Positions 31,105 to 41,005 of a stretch of DNA of 64,000 nt are shown in pieces; position 1 is the stretch's first letter; every line of letters starts with the position of its first letter. Location: NCBI GenBank assembly GCA_004835665.1, contig RBKR01000001.1, positions 2,294,001 to 2,358,000 of the forward strand. The letters are read 5' to 3'. The position numbers and the translations under genes are program-made. The DNA comes from Phoma sp. XZ068. Lineage: Eukaryota; Ascomycota; Dothideomycetes; Pleosporales; Didymellaceae. Below the pieces are notes generated by a model. It was given only the letters and a program-made list of their open reading frames with translations, was not told the origin of the DNA and searched no databases.

Positions 31105-32203
31105 ATGTCTCAGAAACTCATCACCGTTTTCGGCGCAACAGGCGCTCAAGGCTCTTCTGTCCTTCGTAGTGTTGCTGCCAACACTTCAAAACCATTCACC
31201 TTGCGCGGCACCACACGCAACCCTTCAAGTGACTCAGCACAGAGACTTACTGCTCTTGGTGTCGAGGTCGTAAAGGCCGATGGGTGGGACAAAGCGTCCA
31301 TGGTGGCAGCGTTCCAAGGCTCGTGGGGAGCATTCGTCAACACAAACAGTGATGATCCCATCTTCGAAGATCCTGAGAACACGAAGACAGAAGTAGATCT
31401 GGGCAAGCTGATCGTCGATGCGGCCGTCGAAGCCGGCGTGGAGGTGTTTGTGTACAGTGGCTTCAACAGCGCAAGGGAGATCACCATGGGCAAAGTGCCA
31501 AACGCGGCGTTTGACGGTATGTACATCCTCAATGCTGCTGACAGAGCTGACTGTTGCAGACAAGCATGCCATTGGTGAATATGCGAAATCTACCGGAGCA
31601 TTCAAGACCGTTGCACTCGTCAGCCCGGGTGATTATTTCGAGAACTTCCTCCATCAGGAGATGGCACCAGTCTTTGGTGGCTTCCCATTCATCCCGTCTG
31701 AGGATGGTACGCTGGTCTTCCGTTCACCAAAGTGGGGCGGTAAAGAAGACGTGCCATTCATCGCCATAGCTAATGATTTCGGCGACATTGTGCATGGAGT
31801 ATTATTGGACCCGGAGAGGTGGAATGGCAAGTTGGTCCAGGGCGTCAGCGAAACCAAGTCTTTTGATGAGGCTATCAAAGACTTTCAGCGAGGTTTGTTG
31901 ACAGTGCTCCAAAAAATTCTCCAAGTCACTGACACGAAATTAGTAACAGGGAAGAAAGCTCGTTGGGAAGAGATCCCCAGATGGCAGGACTTCGACGCGT
32001 ACGGTATCCGCGCACTCGAAACGGTGAAGTTGATGTTCGGGTTCTGTCAAGAGTCTGGTGGACGTTACTATGGTGAAGAGACAGAAAACCACACAGCCGC
32101 GGCCCTGAAAAAAACCGCAGCCGAAGCTCGTGGCAGGTCTGGCCAGGAGACGATGCTACTGACACTCGAAGAGTTCTTCAAGAGGGAATTTGCCGGTAGT
32201 TGA
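31105..32203 (+). CDS. NmrA-like NAD(P)-binding protein
   Basis: An atypical short-chain dehydrogenase fold. Members act as redox-sensing regulators or as isoflavone-reductase-like enzymes. Three exons (31105-31516, 31560-31892, 31944-32203) give 334 residues. The Rossmann glycine motif is ITVFGATGAQGSSV at residues 6-19. VYSGFNSARE is at the catalytic-region position and lacks the YxxxK of true dehydrogenases; KHAIGEYAKSTG follows across intron 1 (43 nt, GTATGT..TTGCAG). Intron 2 (31893-31943, 51 nt) is inferred from the family join FQRVTGKKARWEE. It has no in-frame stop and a length divisible by three, so the unspliced ORF reads through it with 17 extra residues. Confidence 0.85.
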
Positions 32204-32613
32204 GGTGACTCTTTGACAGTCTTCTCTTCTCGCTTCCGTAGTTATCATTCTGGATACTAGCAAATTTCTTCACCGCTATCGAAAGAAAGATGCCTTTCTT
32301 AAATATTTATGTTGCCTCATGGTTTCACCGTCTCGTGTTTTTGTAAACAATACTTCCTCGCTACAACCAAGAGTCGATGATTGATTGCCTCGTTCAATTG
32401 TGTGTAAGCTAGATGCTGATAAAGACTTTCAGTGCATAGCTCAACGGCGGGTTCCAGTATTGCAAAAGAGAATTTGTTTGGGCTCGTCTGGACGCAGTAG
32501 CGCCTTGCTCATACCGTTGATTTGCTCGACATTGATGAGCGTCTCCGGTCTATTCATCTAAATATTCTTTTGTTTAAAGGTGGTCTGTTCCGGAAAGCCG
32601 GCATGCTTGCTAT
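32204..32613. other. Convergent intergenic region
   Basis: 410 bp between the NmrA-like and Clr5-ankyrin 3' ends. AT-rich; nothing coding seen. Confidence 0.45.
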
Positions 32614-35211
32614 TCAAACGCTTCCCATGAACAAATGATCCTGGCACCCAGTCTCGTTCGCTTTCCTCTTTTGCGTTTCTTTGCAAAACCGCCGTGAACA
32701 TCCAATACCATCGCATTCTGCAGTGTGTGAATGTTCAACTTTGTGTTTCTCCAATTCTGTCTTGGTCAAAAGTCGGTCGTCAGCACATGTATTGCACTTG
32801 TATTGAAGCACATATGCTGCAGCCGGTGTGGCAACCCCTAGTACTCGCTTCGATTCTGGGTTAAGCCAGCGGATTTGAGTAGTGTCGCCTACAAAAGCAT
32901 CATTGGTGGTGGTCGAGTCATGCGATTGTTTAGATGCTGGTGATGGGTGACTCAAGGTTGATGGGCTGTTCGTATTCAGCTGAAATGGTGTGCGCGTGGG
33001 GAAGACGTGTGCTACGAGACAATCAAGGGGAGGCGGTGATTTACGAGTGCTGTCTTCTGAAACACCGTGCGTACATGTGTGTGGTGTTGCAGGAGCAGAG
33101 CTGAGTCTACCGGTGCTGATTTTGGGGAAGTCGAGCAGGGTTATAACGAGTCCTTGATCGAAATGATAGTTCGGCAGATTGGCTCCTTTTCGCAATGACA
33201 GTACCAGCATCAAGTCCCACCTGTCTTTTTCGCTCACTTTTTTTGATGTAGCTTCTTTTGCGATCTTCTCTAGAAGTCGGCTACTGATGGTGGCGAGATA
33301 GGCGCGATGAAACGCTGGTAGAATATCGCTAGGGACCATCTCCTGCATAGAGAGCTGAAAATTTCCGTTAGGTTCCGTGCAGGACAAAATTTGCTGGTAG
33401 GTGGGGATTTCAGGAATTGGAAACAGGCCAGCTTCCCATCGATAGGTTCTGCCATTCGTAGTCCTGGTATGGCGTCCTTGCATCTTCGCAAGCATGGCTT
33501 GGAGGACGTCCAGCCGCTCAGGCTCTGGTAACGTGAGTGCTGCAACAGCATACGGCTTAATTCCATCCATATCTTCATACTCAGGATCTGCGCCGCCATT
33601 AAGCAGCTTCTGCGTCAAGGCCACAACATCCGTAGTCGAAGCTTGCTCAATGCACTTTCTCAGCGGAGTAATGCCTAGTGTGTCCAATATGTTGGGGTCT
33701 ACGCCCTTGTTCAACAGTATCTCCACATCACTCAGCGCCTCAGCACAGTGCCTCCTCGCGTCTGCGCAAGTTCCGACTACTTCATGAAGTAACGATGCAC
33801 CACTACCAGGAGCGTTGTTGGAGAAGTTTTGCATCACTTGCCGCGAAACGCATGGAGGTGAGTGCCAAATGACTTGGTGGATGAACGTGTTGCTTGAGCC
33901 CGCTGTACAGGGACTGCCGGAGAATTTCGCGGAGAGATCCGCGCCCTTCTGGACAAAAATTCCAAGACAGTCCAGTTCTGCCCAACTCAGCTTCATATTC
34001 CAGTGATCATAGTTCTGCCAGGGTTCGATGAATTTCTCAAAAGGGGAAGCAGAAGATCCTTCCGGAGGCGGGACATGTATGCTTGCTCCAGCCTTGAGTA
34101 ATAGCTTCATGATCTCGTTACACTTAGACCGGATAGCTTCATCGCTATACTCGCGAGCTCTTCGTTCCAAGCACAGTTGTAAGGCAGTTTGTAATCCTGG
34201 ACTGCTAGGAGACGGTCCGATGTCGTCCACTCTTGCACCTCGCTTCAGTAGGATGCTCACCACCTCGGGTCCAGCCCAAAACACGGCCTGCAGCAATGGT
34301 CTATAGCGCTTGTCGGGGAGGCCGTTCACATCTGACCGACCAGGTATAAGCATTGCCTGAACCGTGTAGTGCCGTCCGTTCTTAATGGCGTTGTGCAGCG
34401 CTAGATCTGTGCCCAATGGGTGCGTTGTACCTTTCGCGCCGTAAGAGAGAAGGACCCAGACAACGGGTCCATTTGGCATCCCGCATGCAATATCAAACAG
34501 TGTTTGACGGGGATGTTGCATAATAATCATCTGACTTAAAGCTGGATGATTACTGAAGCGCGGCAGCTCGAAAGGCATACCAATGGGTTCATTCACTTCG
34601 CTCGTGTGCTCCATGAGAAGTTTCTCCAACTTTTCGCAATCGTTGTTCAGAACGCAGCTAAGCATGTCCTGAAGCACATCTGATGCAATCGGTGGGTCTT
34701 GCATCCATACTGGGATCTCGACTGAAGGTTGTAGACTGAATTGATTAGTGTCTGCGAAGTGCAATTCTTGTGTGCAACACGTACTCCTTGGCCTGGCTGA
34801 GCATACCCATGAAGGTGGGTTCGGCAGTTGCGAGCTCGCTACTACTTACGACCTGCCACACGCCGGTCTTCGTGCGATGCTCCATAGTCTCAGGCTCCAT
34901 AGACATAGGCTCGGCTGTCGCTGATGAAGCGGTTGGCTGGTCCTCAACGGGTCCACGATCGCTAGCCTGTGTATGCTCGAGACGCCCTTTGCGACTCCTA
35001 TGTCGCATGAGTCCCCATTCTTTGAGCTTCATGCGGTACGCTCTTGTGCTGCATTGGTGTGAGAATTGTGCAAAAGACGGCAAAGTGCAGCTTACGAAGC
35101 TCTGAATTTGTATTTTCGTTCCATGAGCTCTTTGACTTCCTCTAGAGGCTTCTTCTGATTGAACGAAAGCTCTTTGATTTCATCTTGCACTGCATCCCAA
35201 TCTTTTGTCAT
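32614..35211 (-). CDS. Clr5-domain ankyrin-repeat protein with C-terminal Cys/His region
   Basis: Three exons (35211-35096, 35048-34807, 34751-32614; introns of 47 and 54 nt ending CAG, phases 2 and 1) give 831 residues. Residues 1-55 form a Clr5 domain, a fungal N-terminal module likely to bind DNA: MTKDWDAVQDEIKELSFNQK, then KELMERKYKFRAS, joined by splicing to TRAYRMKLKEWGLMRH. Degenerate ankyrin repeats follow across about residues 170-560, for example LLQAVFWAGPEVVSILLKRG and SDVEILLNKGVDPNILDTLG. The last 80 residues carry cysteines and histidines (CNTCADD, KHKVEHSHTAECDGIGCSRR), which could be a divergent zinc finger. The ORF for exon 3 alone opens on a TTG and lacks the Clr5 domain. 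It is the rightmost gene of an all-minus accessory block. Function unknown. Confidence 0.8.
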
Positions 35212-35592
35212 GGCCGCGACTTCGGGGATAACAACGATGTGTTTGACAGTAACGCTACTGCTTGCTGACGTGTTGTGCAATTCCCTTGGGTCTGCAGCTG
35301 GTACCGTCAATCTCACAGTATGAACAGTGTTAACTCAGCATTTGCAAAGTCATATGTCGTGTATCTGAGAGTGAATAGTGCGTGACTTGGAGCTTCTTGG
35401 GTGGGTGCAACAATGGCAGGTGGAGGATTATGAATTCTGCACTTCAAAGTGCAATTTCGGCGCTAGACTATAAACAGATAGGCTAAAATGACATGATCAG
35501 CGCCCGCGGCCTTCCTTCTGGCAATGCAACACCAATGAAATGACAGTAACAGAGACTCGGTATTTTAATTGCACTCCAAAATGAGGCTTAAC
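35212..35592. other. Intergenic region upstream of the Clr5-ankyrin gene
   Basis: 381 bp. The frame upstream of the chosen ATG (35211) remains open to a GTG at 35316, so a longer N-terminus through another exon cannot be excluded. Confidence 0.4.
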
Positions 35593-36165
35593 CTACGTCT
35601 GGCTATACCCTGGTAACTGTGCATTTTCCTGCGCCTGCTGCGACCTCAAGCTCGGTCGCAGCTTGATCTCTCCCTCGACCTCTGCTAGCCGCTTCTCATA
35701 CGTCCCTGCATTACCTCCACTTTCCTTCTCTTCAGCAATAATGGTCTTCAACTCTTCCAACTCCCCTATCAGCTTCTTCCACCGCTGGCCCTCCTCTTCC
35801 CAGAAGAACAGAAAATTGATCAGCTTCTTCTGCGCGTGACTGGTGATGCCTGGTACCTGGTTCGCAAAGTTCTTGGTAATGTTCTCAGTATGTATAGTAG
35901 GTGAGTTTTGCTCTAGCACCCCGTTCTTGAGCAGTGCCTTGTGAATCGAGGCCGAAACCTTCGTTTTGGAGGTGACGCCAGCGTGTGCGAAGACTTCGGA
36001 CGAGAGTACGAGCGGATCGGGCTGGCCTAGTTGATGGATGAAGGCAAGATCCTCCTCTCGGCTTGATAACTCTGTGTCTGGAGGTGCGCCGGCAATGTTC
36101 GGCACCGCATTCGACATAAACCGTGTGAAGCTGAACTTCGTCTCCCCGGCTTCCGTTTTGTACAT
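35593..36165 (-). CDS. Unknown protein, 190 residues, with C-terminal coiled coil
   Basis: A single exon. The first true ATG (36165, MYKTEAGETKFSFTRFM) is used; the frame runs further up but opens on a TTG. The middle contains a possible small helical domain (LAFIHQLGQPDPLVLSSEVF). The last 70 residues are a charged helix, FFWEEEGQRWKKLIGELEEL followed by EKRLAEVEGEIKLRP, and look like a coiled coil. There is no signal peptide or membrane segment. No family is recognised. It sits between the Clr5-ankyrin gene and the LPREIR cluster on the same strand. Confidence 0.6.
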   Translation of the reverse strand: MYKTEAGETKFSFTRFMSNAVPNIAGAPPDTELSSREEDLAFIHQLGQPDPLVLSSEVFAHAGVTSKTKVSASIHKALLKNGVLEQNSPTIHTENITKNFANQVPGITSHAQKKLINFLFFWEEEGQRWKKLIGELEELKTIIAEEKESGGNAGTYEKRLAEVEGEIKLRPSLRSQQAQENAQLPGYSQT

Positions 36166-37246
36166 CGTCGTGTTTGGAGAATAGGTGCAAGTTCTTCGGG
36201 TTAATGATATCAAGAAATGCTTGTAATGGGATGGATTGACTGGTAAACCTTGGTCACTTTATCTATTTGGTCCACTAGTACTACAGAGATCGAAGGCTGG
36301 GTCAAAAATAAGGCGGGGCTGTATTCACAGTTGTAGAATGTTCAGCCCTACACGTGGGCCAGTATCGACATACAGTTGGTTCATTTGTGAGATTCCCGTT
36401 ACCGAATTTTAAGGCTTCCCCTCACATGTAACAATGCAGAAGCCGGCCTGTTGTCAATGTCAGAGCACAGGTTGTATCCGCCGTAAGCTAGTCGTAATGA
36501 CGTCACAGATGATCGCTGACTTTACTGCGCCTGCTCAGTTGGATGTCTGCTATCGTAAGCTTCCCAGACTGCCTTGCAACACCTCGTTCTTCGCCACAGT
36601 CACAGTCCTGCGGGTAACATCGTCAATCCCAACCAAGTTGAACCTTCATGAACACCTTGAGATAGGGTTGACGGCAGGGAACAAAGCTAGAATCTCTGAG
36701 CTCAAACAACTGGCGACGTGATGTAAATGTAAGAGTACTTGAAACTGAAGGTGCATTGAGAATATAGTCATGTTAGGAATTAAGAAAATACAAGTCGATT
36801 CAATCACTAGAACTTGCTACCGCAACTGCGTTCAGCAGATTTGAAGCCTTAATTGATCGCTTTTAATGTGTTAGATAAGCAGGATAAGGCCCCTTTTGCC
36901 AGTTGTAAGACGAAACTTTGTCTGCCAAAGCTTCTCCTTCTATTCGTCGACATGAGAGAGTGCTTCTCTCACACCTTTTGCCTCCTACGTCATGGCCTTC
37001 ACCCGCTCAAACCCATAGTGCATAGCCAATCTATACTATATATCGTGTGAAGGCTTCCTCTACCTTTCGAGGATATCTAATGAGGGCATCAAAATAGCTG
37101 CCAATTGGAGAAGACGTTAGATTGTGGCCAGCGAGTCTCCCATACGTACGAGAGGCTTCTAACTTGCTAGGTACGTCGTTGAGCCTCCAAAATGTAGGAC
37201 TGAGAACCTGGATGTCGTCAGCGGTGTCACAAGTATACTGTGGGGG
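36166..37246. other. Intergenic region in the accessory block
   Basis: 1081 bp, AT-rich. ORFs at 36434-36721 and 36853-37050 on the plus strand have no recognisable content and no splice partners. Confidence 0.4.
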
Positions 37247-38149
37247 CTACGAACTGTCCTGATTCCATCTAGTGATGTCGTGCAGAGGCAGTGACCAGCA
37301 ATTGTTTGGTCTTTCGATACCATCCCCAAATTCTTCTGTCCACCTCAACACGCGGTAAGACCGGGCTTTCAGCATCTCCGCTTTTCCTTCCGAGGATGCA
37401 TCGATGTCATAGTCAGGATATTCACGAGCTCTCCAACTGCCGTACACTTCTTCAGTCGTCCAAAGGTATTTACGGGCCTTCATATTCGCGTGCACGCTGA
37501 AAGTGAGCTGGTAGATCCTTTGTATCACTACCTCTCCAAGGGTCCCAGTGTAGTCAACCTGGCAGCAGGTGCCGCTTTAAACTATATGAAGGTCGAGCCG
37601 GGCATCCTTCATTGGTTCAATAGGGGATAACATGTCCATTGGAAGACCACTCAACAGAGCGTCATCTGAAACTGCTCTACGAAAGTTCCGCGTGTTGATC
37701 CGCAGCGTTTGGACTCAAGGCATTATCATAGCCAGCTGCTTAAGTGTGTAGGCAACCTCCTCAAATGGAGTGTCGTAGGGGCGATCACGGTGAAGACTGA
37801 CTTGATCCATGAAGAGTGTGAGGTGCTTGACATCACCCAGCGTGGAATGGTCTTGGCCAAATGTCAGATGTTGCCCCTCGTTTATTGGGAGATCCGAAAC
37901 CTTGAACGGAATTACTGACACCGTAGCAGACAGCTGCGTGAAGCACTCGGCGTCCTGATACTCTTCGTGGACACGGGGGTGAACCAGAAGCACACTGAGG
38001 CACGGGGCGTTGTCGAGAGTGAAGGTGCAGCATCGGTCCTGTAAAACGTCTATGGAGACTGATTGAATCGTCTGATGGAGGTAGCCGAAGATCTCATTGC
38101 GTATTTCGCGTGGCAGGGTGAGCAGATGAAGAGGATCTGCTGCCATCAT
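37247..38149 (-). pseudogene. LPREIR-family gene broken by two in-frame stops
   Basis: From ATG 38149 the frame reads MMAADPLHLLTLPREIRNEI, then the family's NAPC..LLVHPRVHEEY segment. It reaches a TGA after KQLAMIMP at about 37715-37717. The same frame continues at once with VQTLRINTRNFRRAVSDDA, where the neighbouring copy (38487-39320) has CPLLHTIRV, so homology runs through the stop. A second stop (TAA) follows LDLHIV near 37574. The frame then stays open, through KYLWTTEEVYGSWRARE, to the end at 37247. No GT..AG intron removes either stop. Both stops are one C-to-T change from a sense codon (CGA to TGA, CAA to TAA), the type of change made by repeat-induced point mutation. With no frameshift, it seems a recently lost gene or a genuine truncation to 144 residues. 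Confidence 0.7.
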
Positions 38150-38486
38150 GTCGCTCGTGAATGACTGTTTGTATCTGATCTGTCACGGCAGTCACATTAT
38201 TAGAATCGTCAAATCGGGAAAGAGGCAACACGTACCAGATTTGCAGGAGGAAGATAGGTAAGGTGCGGCAGCCGTTGCGAGGTAGACAGTGGTGGAAAAG
38301 AGAAGGGAACAAGAGTTGCTAGATTTTAAATAAGGTGAGAGAAGGCGAGCCCGTGCCCAATCAAATCACTAATACAAAATAATCAGTCAAGGTGAATGCA
38401 TAACAACCAACAGTAAGAAAAAAAGTTCTTAAATAAGATATATCACACCCATGTCCTACATCTATTTCCCTCCCTTACTCCCTCTG
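38150..38486. other. Short gap between two LPREIR-family copies
   Basis: 337 bp, AT-rich, with A-runs around 38400-38440. It holds the promoter of the broken copy and the 3' end of the next. Nothing else seen. Confidence 0.4.
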
Positions 38487-39320
38487 TCACGACTTTCCAT
38501 CACTTCCCGTGCAATCCACCTCTTCCCACCCAAGAATCCGCTCACTCTTCGCCTTGGTCGTAACGTTATGATCCTTAAACAGCCTAGCGACCCACCTCGT
38601 ATACCCCCGCGGCTGCTTACCATACAAGCTATCAAACGCCGTCCACAGATCCTCGATCCGGCGGCGCTTACTGTACAGATGTGTTCTGTACTGGAATAAC
38701 GCGTTCTCCTCATAAGTCCCCAAGTTGTCTGTGATCATTTGAATTATGATCCTGCGGCAATTCGTGCGTTGTTTTAGTGGTAGCGAGGCGAAGGTTTTGG
38801 GGAGTGGGGGTATTTTATCGGTCGTGTCGGCTAAGACGTGTTTGGGAATAGGTTCGTCGTAGAAGGCGCGGCCGTGGGAGCATTCTGCGACTCGGATGGT
38901 ATGAAGGAGCGGGCAGACTAGAAGGAGAGCGTTGAGTATGGCGATGGGGTCCGCAATTTCTACCTCTCGATTGGGCATGAAACGCACAGTGACAACCTTG
39001 ACATAAGAGAGGGCAATATTGTCCCGGAGAATTGCTTTTGTATTCGTACACCAGTATCCCCCGCCTGCACCAAGGCTGCGGTTGAATACAAAGACCGATA
39101 AGATTTTGATGGGACCAGATTCGTTGTATTCAGCGTTGATTCGTGAGTGGACACAGTAAACACTTGGATAAGGCACGTTGGCAAGTCTGACAAACACCTG
39201 TGAGCTTCCCATATGCTCGATTGTGCGAAGCTCCAGGTCTCGATGGAGGTAGCTGTAGATTTGATTTCGGATTTCCCGTGGTAGGGTAAGGAGGTTTGCC
39301 TTCGAACTGTCATGGCCCAT
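38487..39320 (-). CDS. LPREIR-family protein (F-box/2EXR-like N-terminus)
   Basis: A single intact exon of 277 residues. The N-terminal motif is NLLTLPREIRNQIYSYLH, about 10 residues from the start, followed about 30 residues later by ANVPYPSVYCVHSRINAEY. These two blocks define the family in this window. The start resembles the F-box-like or 2EXR motif common in Dothideomycete and other Pezizomycotina expansions. The C-terminal half is helical and basic, without known catalytic motifs. There is no signal peptide. A role as a substrate adaptor of an SCF ubiquitin ligase would follow only if the N-terminus is a real F-box, which I cannot show. Confidence 0.75.
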   Translation of the reverse strand: MGHDSSKANLLTLPREIRNQIYSYLHRDLELRTIEHMGSSQVFVRLANVPYPSVYCVHSRINAEYNESGPIKILSVFVFNRSLGAGGGYWCTNTKAILRDNIALSYVKVVTVRFMPNREVEIADPIAILNALLLVCPLLHTIRVAECSHGRAFYDEPIPKHVLADTTDKIPPLPKTFASLPLKQRTNCRRIIIQMITDNLGTYEENALFQYRTHLYSKRRRIEDLWTAFDSLYGKQPRGYTRWVARLFKDHNVTTKAKSERILGWEEVDCTGSDGKS

Positions 39321-39842
39321 GTCAACGGCATGCTAACAGAAATTTATTAGATAAATAATTCAAAGGATTATTCGAAAAAGTGTTCAAAAAAGTAGTCAAA
39401 AGAGTGTTCGAAGAAGAATTTGAAGAAGTATTCCAGATATAATTCAAAAAGAATAGAGTTCGGCGCTTTTATGTCGTGGTAAGGCAAATTGGTACCGACT
39501 GTGACAGGGTCTGATGGAAAAGTGAAGAGTACACGACTGTTCTGCGGGGCTATTGGTGAGGGTAAAGAGCCTGCTACTTGGTACGGTTGCTTCATTTTGC
39601 AATAATGGTGATCCGTGGACTTAATCATGACCTATGCCACTGACTACCCTCTGGCCAGTTGTACACCACCCGCCATGCTGGCATCGGCGTAGGGTAATCT
39701 GGGACGTTGTGGACCGCAACAGTCGAAGGCAGCCTTATGTTCACACTCTAAGAAGTTACCTTTACCACGGAAGAGCTATTGGAATTTGCTGGAATTCTCT
39801 CTTTGGGCCAGATTTGTCGATGTTGGGGCATAGAGAGCTTTG
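39321..39842. other. Gap between LPREIR copies with a degenerate short tandem repeat
   Basis: 522 bp. It contains the repeat at 39371-39433 (listed separately). A minus-strand ORF across the repeat reads as a run of Phe, Glu and Tyr and is almost certainly not a gene. Confidence 0.45.
39371..39433. repeat. Degenerate 12-15 bp tandem repeat
   Basis: About five imperfect copies of TTC-A/G-AA-A/G-AAGT-G/A-N (for example TTCGAAAAAGTG, TTCAAAAAAGTA, TTCGAAGAAGAA). It lies just upstream of the LPREIR gene at 38487-39320. Confidence 0.6.
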
Positions 39843-40798
39843 TCAACGGGCACACTTGTGGCAATCCGGCGACTTGCACGCAAAGGCATAGTCGGCAGCA
39901 CTCAAGACGGCTTCCTCCATTTTCTGATCCAACGTGCCTCTCAACTCTTGCCCCGGCTGTACGCCAGCCTGGTACTTGCCCGCCCTCCACCGTCCCAGAT
40001 CTTCTGTTGCCGGTGGTACTACCTGGCCCTGTTCGTCAACAGGCCAACCCGACTGCAAGTCAAGTGTACGACCAGGTGCTGAGTATGCCAGAAGTCCAAC
40101 TCTTACAGGCATAAAGCGAAATAGGTTGCTTAAAACGTCCTCCATATTCGGCTCCATGCGATATGCTTCTGCACTCTGAACAAGTGCAAGCCCCTCTATC
40201 TTGGTAGGAGGAGGGGTGAATAACTTACCACCGCGATCTTCTCGCATCTTTAAATGGAGTCGCTCCATCCGATCGAGTATTTCGGGCCGGATCCCACCTC
40301 CCATGACCTCGAGATACGCTATCTTCAGCGTAGTCACCTGCCGATGCATAATCTCATGTGCAAGCTCTTGAAACATACGCCAGAATAGCTCTGTCTTGAG
40401 GGCGGTTTGTGACTCTTCGCCGGGGGCTCTACCGCACCAGTCGATCATGAGAGTGACTGTATGAACATGCTGCGCAAGGATGTGCTGCAATGGAGCGTCG
40501 AGGTGGTGGAAGCGAAAAGGCTCTACACGCATTACGTCAGCGCAGTCTATGAATACGCTGACGAGACCATACTTAGCGTGTCAATTGCAATGTGTGCTGA
40601 ACAATCGATCGAGTCTGTGTACTCAGCGTGCAACTGTCGGTTGGCCAGTAGCAACTGGGGTAGAGGTGCGCCCTTGATGTTTACCAAGATGTTGTTGTTA
40701 GAGAGGTGGTATTTGGTCTTGACCTTGATGTCACGGTTGACGTGGGTGTACATGTTGTCGCGTAATTCGCGTGGCAGCGCCAAAAGTGGTGAGAACAT
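39843..40798 (-). CDS. LPREIR-family protein, divergent copy with one intron
   Basis: Two exons (40798-40573 and 40522-39843) joined by a 50-nt intron (GTATGG..GTGTAG, phase 1, with CTGAC branch sequence) give 301 residues. The N-terminus is LLALPRELRDNMYTHVNRDI, followed by KGAPLPQLLLANRQLHAEYT, the same two blocks as in the neighbours but further diverged. The splice gives IDTLKPFRFHHLDAPLQH. The C-terminal half is unlike the other copies and includes cysteines near the end (CKSPDCHKCAR), a possible metal-binding tail. Without the intron the two ORFs are in different frames and would look like a frameshift. Confidence 0.72.
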
Positions 40799-41005
40799 TG
40801 TCAGTTACTGAGCAAATGTGCGAAGGAGATGATAGTTTGTGCGAGAGCTGAGCGATACCAAAGCTTCTGTAAGCTTGACAATGCGGGTGGCAGCTTGGCA
40901 ATCCTACGAGGCAGCTACGACCCGTGAGGACCCCTGTACAGTCCAAGAACACCCAGAACTCTGCAAAACAGCGAAATTTCGATTCTTTTAGTGTCTTCGA
41001 CCGCC

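Noticed and set aside
40523..40572. Frameshift between the two LPREIR ORFs at 39843-40798
   Set aside because: A 50-nt GT..AG intron with a CTGAC branch sequence joins them in frame, so the gene is intact.
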